Positions 63,998 to 64,000 of a stretch of DNA of 64,000 bases are shown one piece after another (within the stretch, counting starts at the first letter, position 1; every line of letters starts with the position of its first letter). A model generated the notes under the pieces. It was not told the DNA's origin and searched no databases. It saw only the letters and a list, made by a program, of their open reading frames with translations. This DNA is from Gemmatimonadota bacterium (GTDB lineage Bacteria; Gemmatimonadota; Gemmatimonadetes; Gemmatimonadales; Gemmatimonadaceae): contig JADJAD010000015.1 in the NCBI GenBank assembly GCA_016704465.1, forward strand, positions 62,001-126,000. Reading direction: 5' to 3'. The position numbers and the translations under genes were made by a program.

Positions 63998-64000
63998 GAC

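Noticed and set aside
1..64000. tRNA, rRNA and riboswitch genes
   Set aside because: I looked for T-loop-like GGTTCGA contexts and conserved rRNA or riboswitch blocks and saw none with a supporting fold.

Overview
This is a high-GC bacterial chromosome segment. Several things suggest Gemmatimonadota (a soil or sediment lineage): two large TonB-dependent receptors (one with an N-terminal carboxypeptidase-regulatory-like domain), a crowd of secreted metallopeptidases and amidohydrolases with Sec or lipoprotein signals, a DUF1343/NamZ protein, a CsgG protein beside a Pkn-type kinase, and a recurrent DNA word GTTAGGC. The taxonomic assignment is an inference from gene content and style; there is no rRNA or other phylogenetic marker in the window. 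I found no tRNA, rRNA or CRISPR array.

Layout. 1-2.8 kb: the wreck of a secreted subtilase, cut by the window edge and broken by several frameshifts. 2.9-44.2 kb: a mostly intact housekeeping/secretory region. It holds a DUF6702-like secreted protein, a TonB receptor, a 3-hydroxyisobutyrate-dehydrogenase-like oxidoreductase, two DUF1801 proteins, an M1 peptidase, a HupE/UreJ protein, a 1257-residue TonB receptor, a di-haem cytochrome c peroxidase and a beta-propeller lipoprotein. It continues with NamZ, an M20 amidohydrolase, a Uma2 endonuclease, two M24 paralogues, a DoxX-like membrane protein, a Ser/Thr kinase facing a CsgG protein, a GH20 hexosaminidase, an amidohydrolase, an AmpG-like transporter, a BlaI/BlaR pair, an M23 peptidase, a frameshifted M20 carbamoylase, a MarR regulator, an amidase, an M29 aminopeptidase and another M20 peptidase. 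NamZ, GH20, the AmpG-like permease and M23 together suggest cell-wall turnover and salvage; the many exported peptidases suggest peptide scavenging.

44.5-60 kb is accessory and differs in style: poorly known proteins, IS remnants, decayed genes, no GTTAGGC words. Its core (about 57.3 to 50.9 kb, minus strand) is a tight run of five genes joined by 4-14 nt overlaps: a DUF3800-like nuclease, a possible Crp-like sensor, a sigma-70 region-2 protein, a possible HTH protein and a protein with a Lon-protease-like domain. A membrane protein and a CxxC zinc-ribbon membrane protein follow downstream, and a soluble Ser/Thr kinase is divergent upstream. Two homologous small lipoproteins in opposite orientation flank the block. 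I read it as a candidate signalling or conflict system that I cannot match to a named one.

60-64 kb: a minus-strand operon (small Pro-rich protein, DUF2997-like protein, AAA+ ATPase, DegT/DnrJ-type aminotransferase) continuing past the right edge. The AAA+ gene needs about five frameshifts to be read through. Frameshifts are so concentrated at 1-2.8, about 21.2, about 38.9 and 44.6-63 kb that either the assembly carries indel errors there or these loci are decaying. Two in-frame nonsense codons at about 59.2 kb argue that some of the decay is real.
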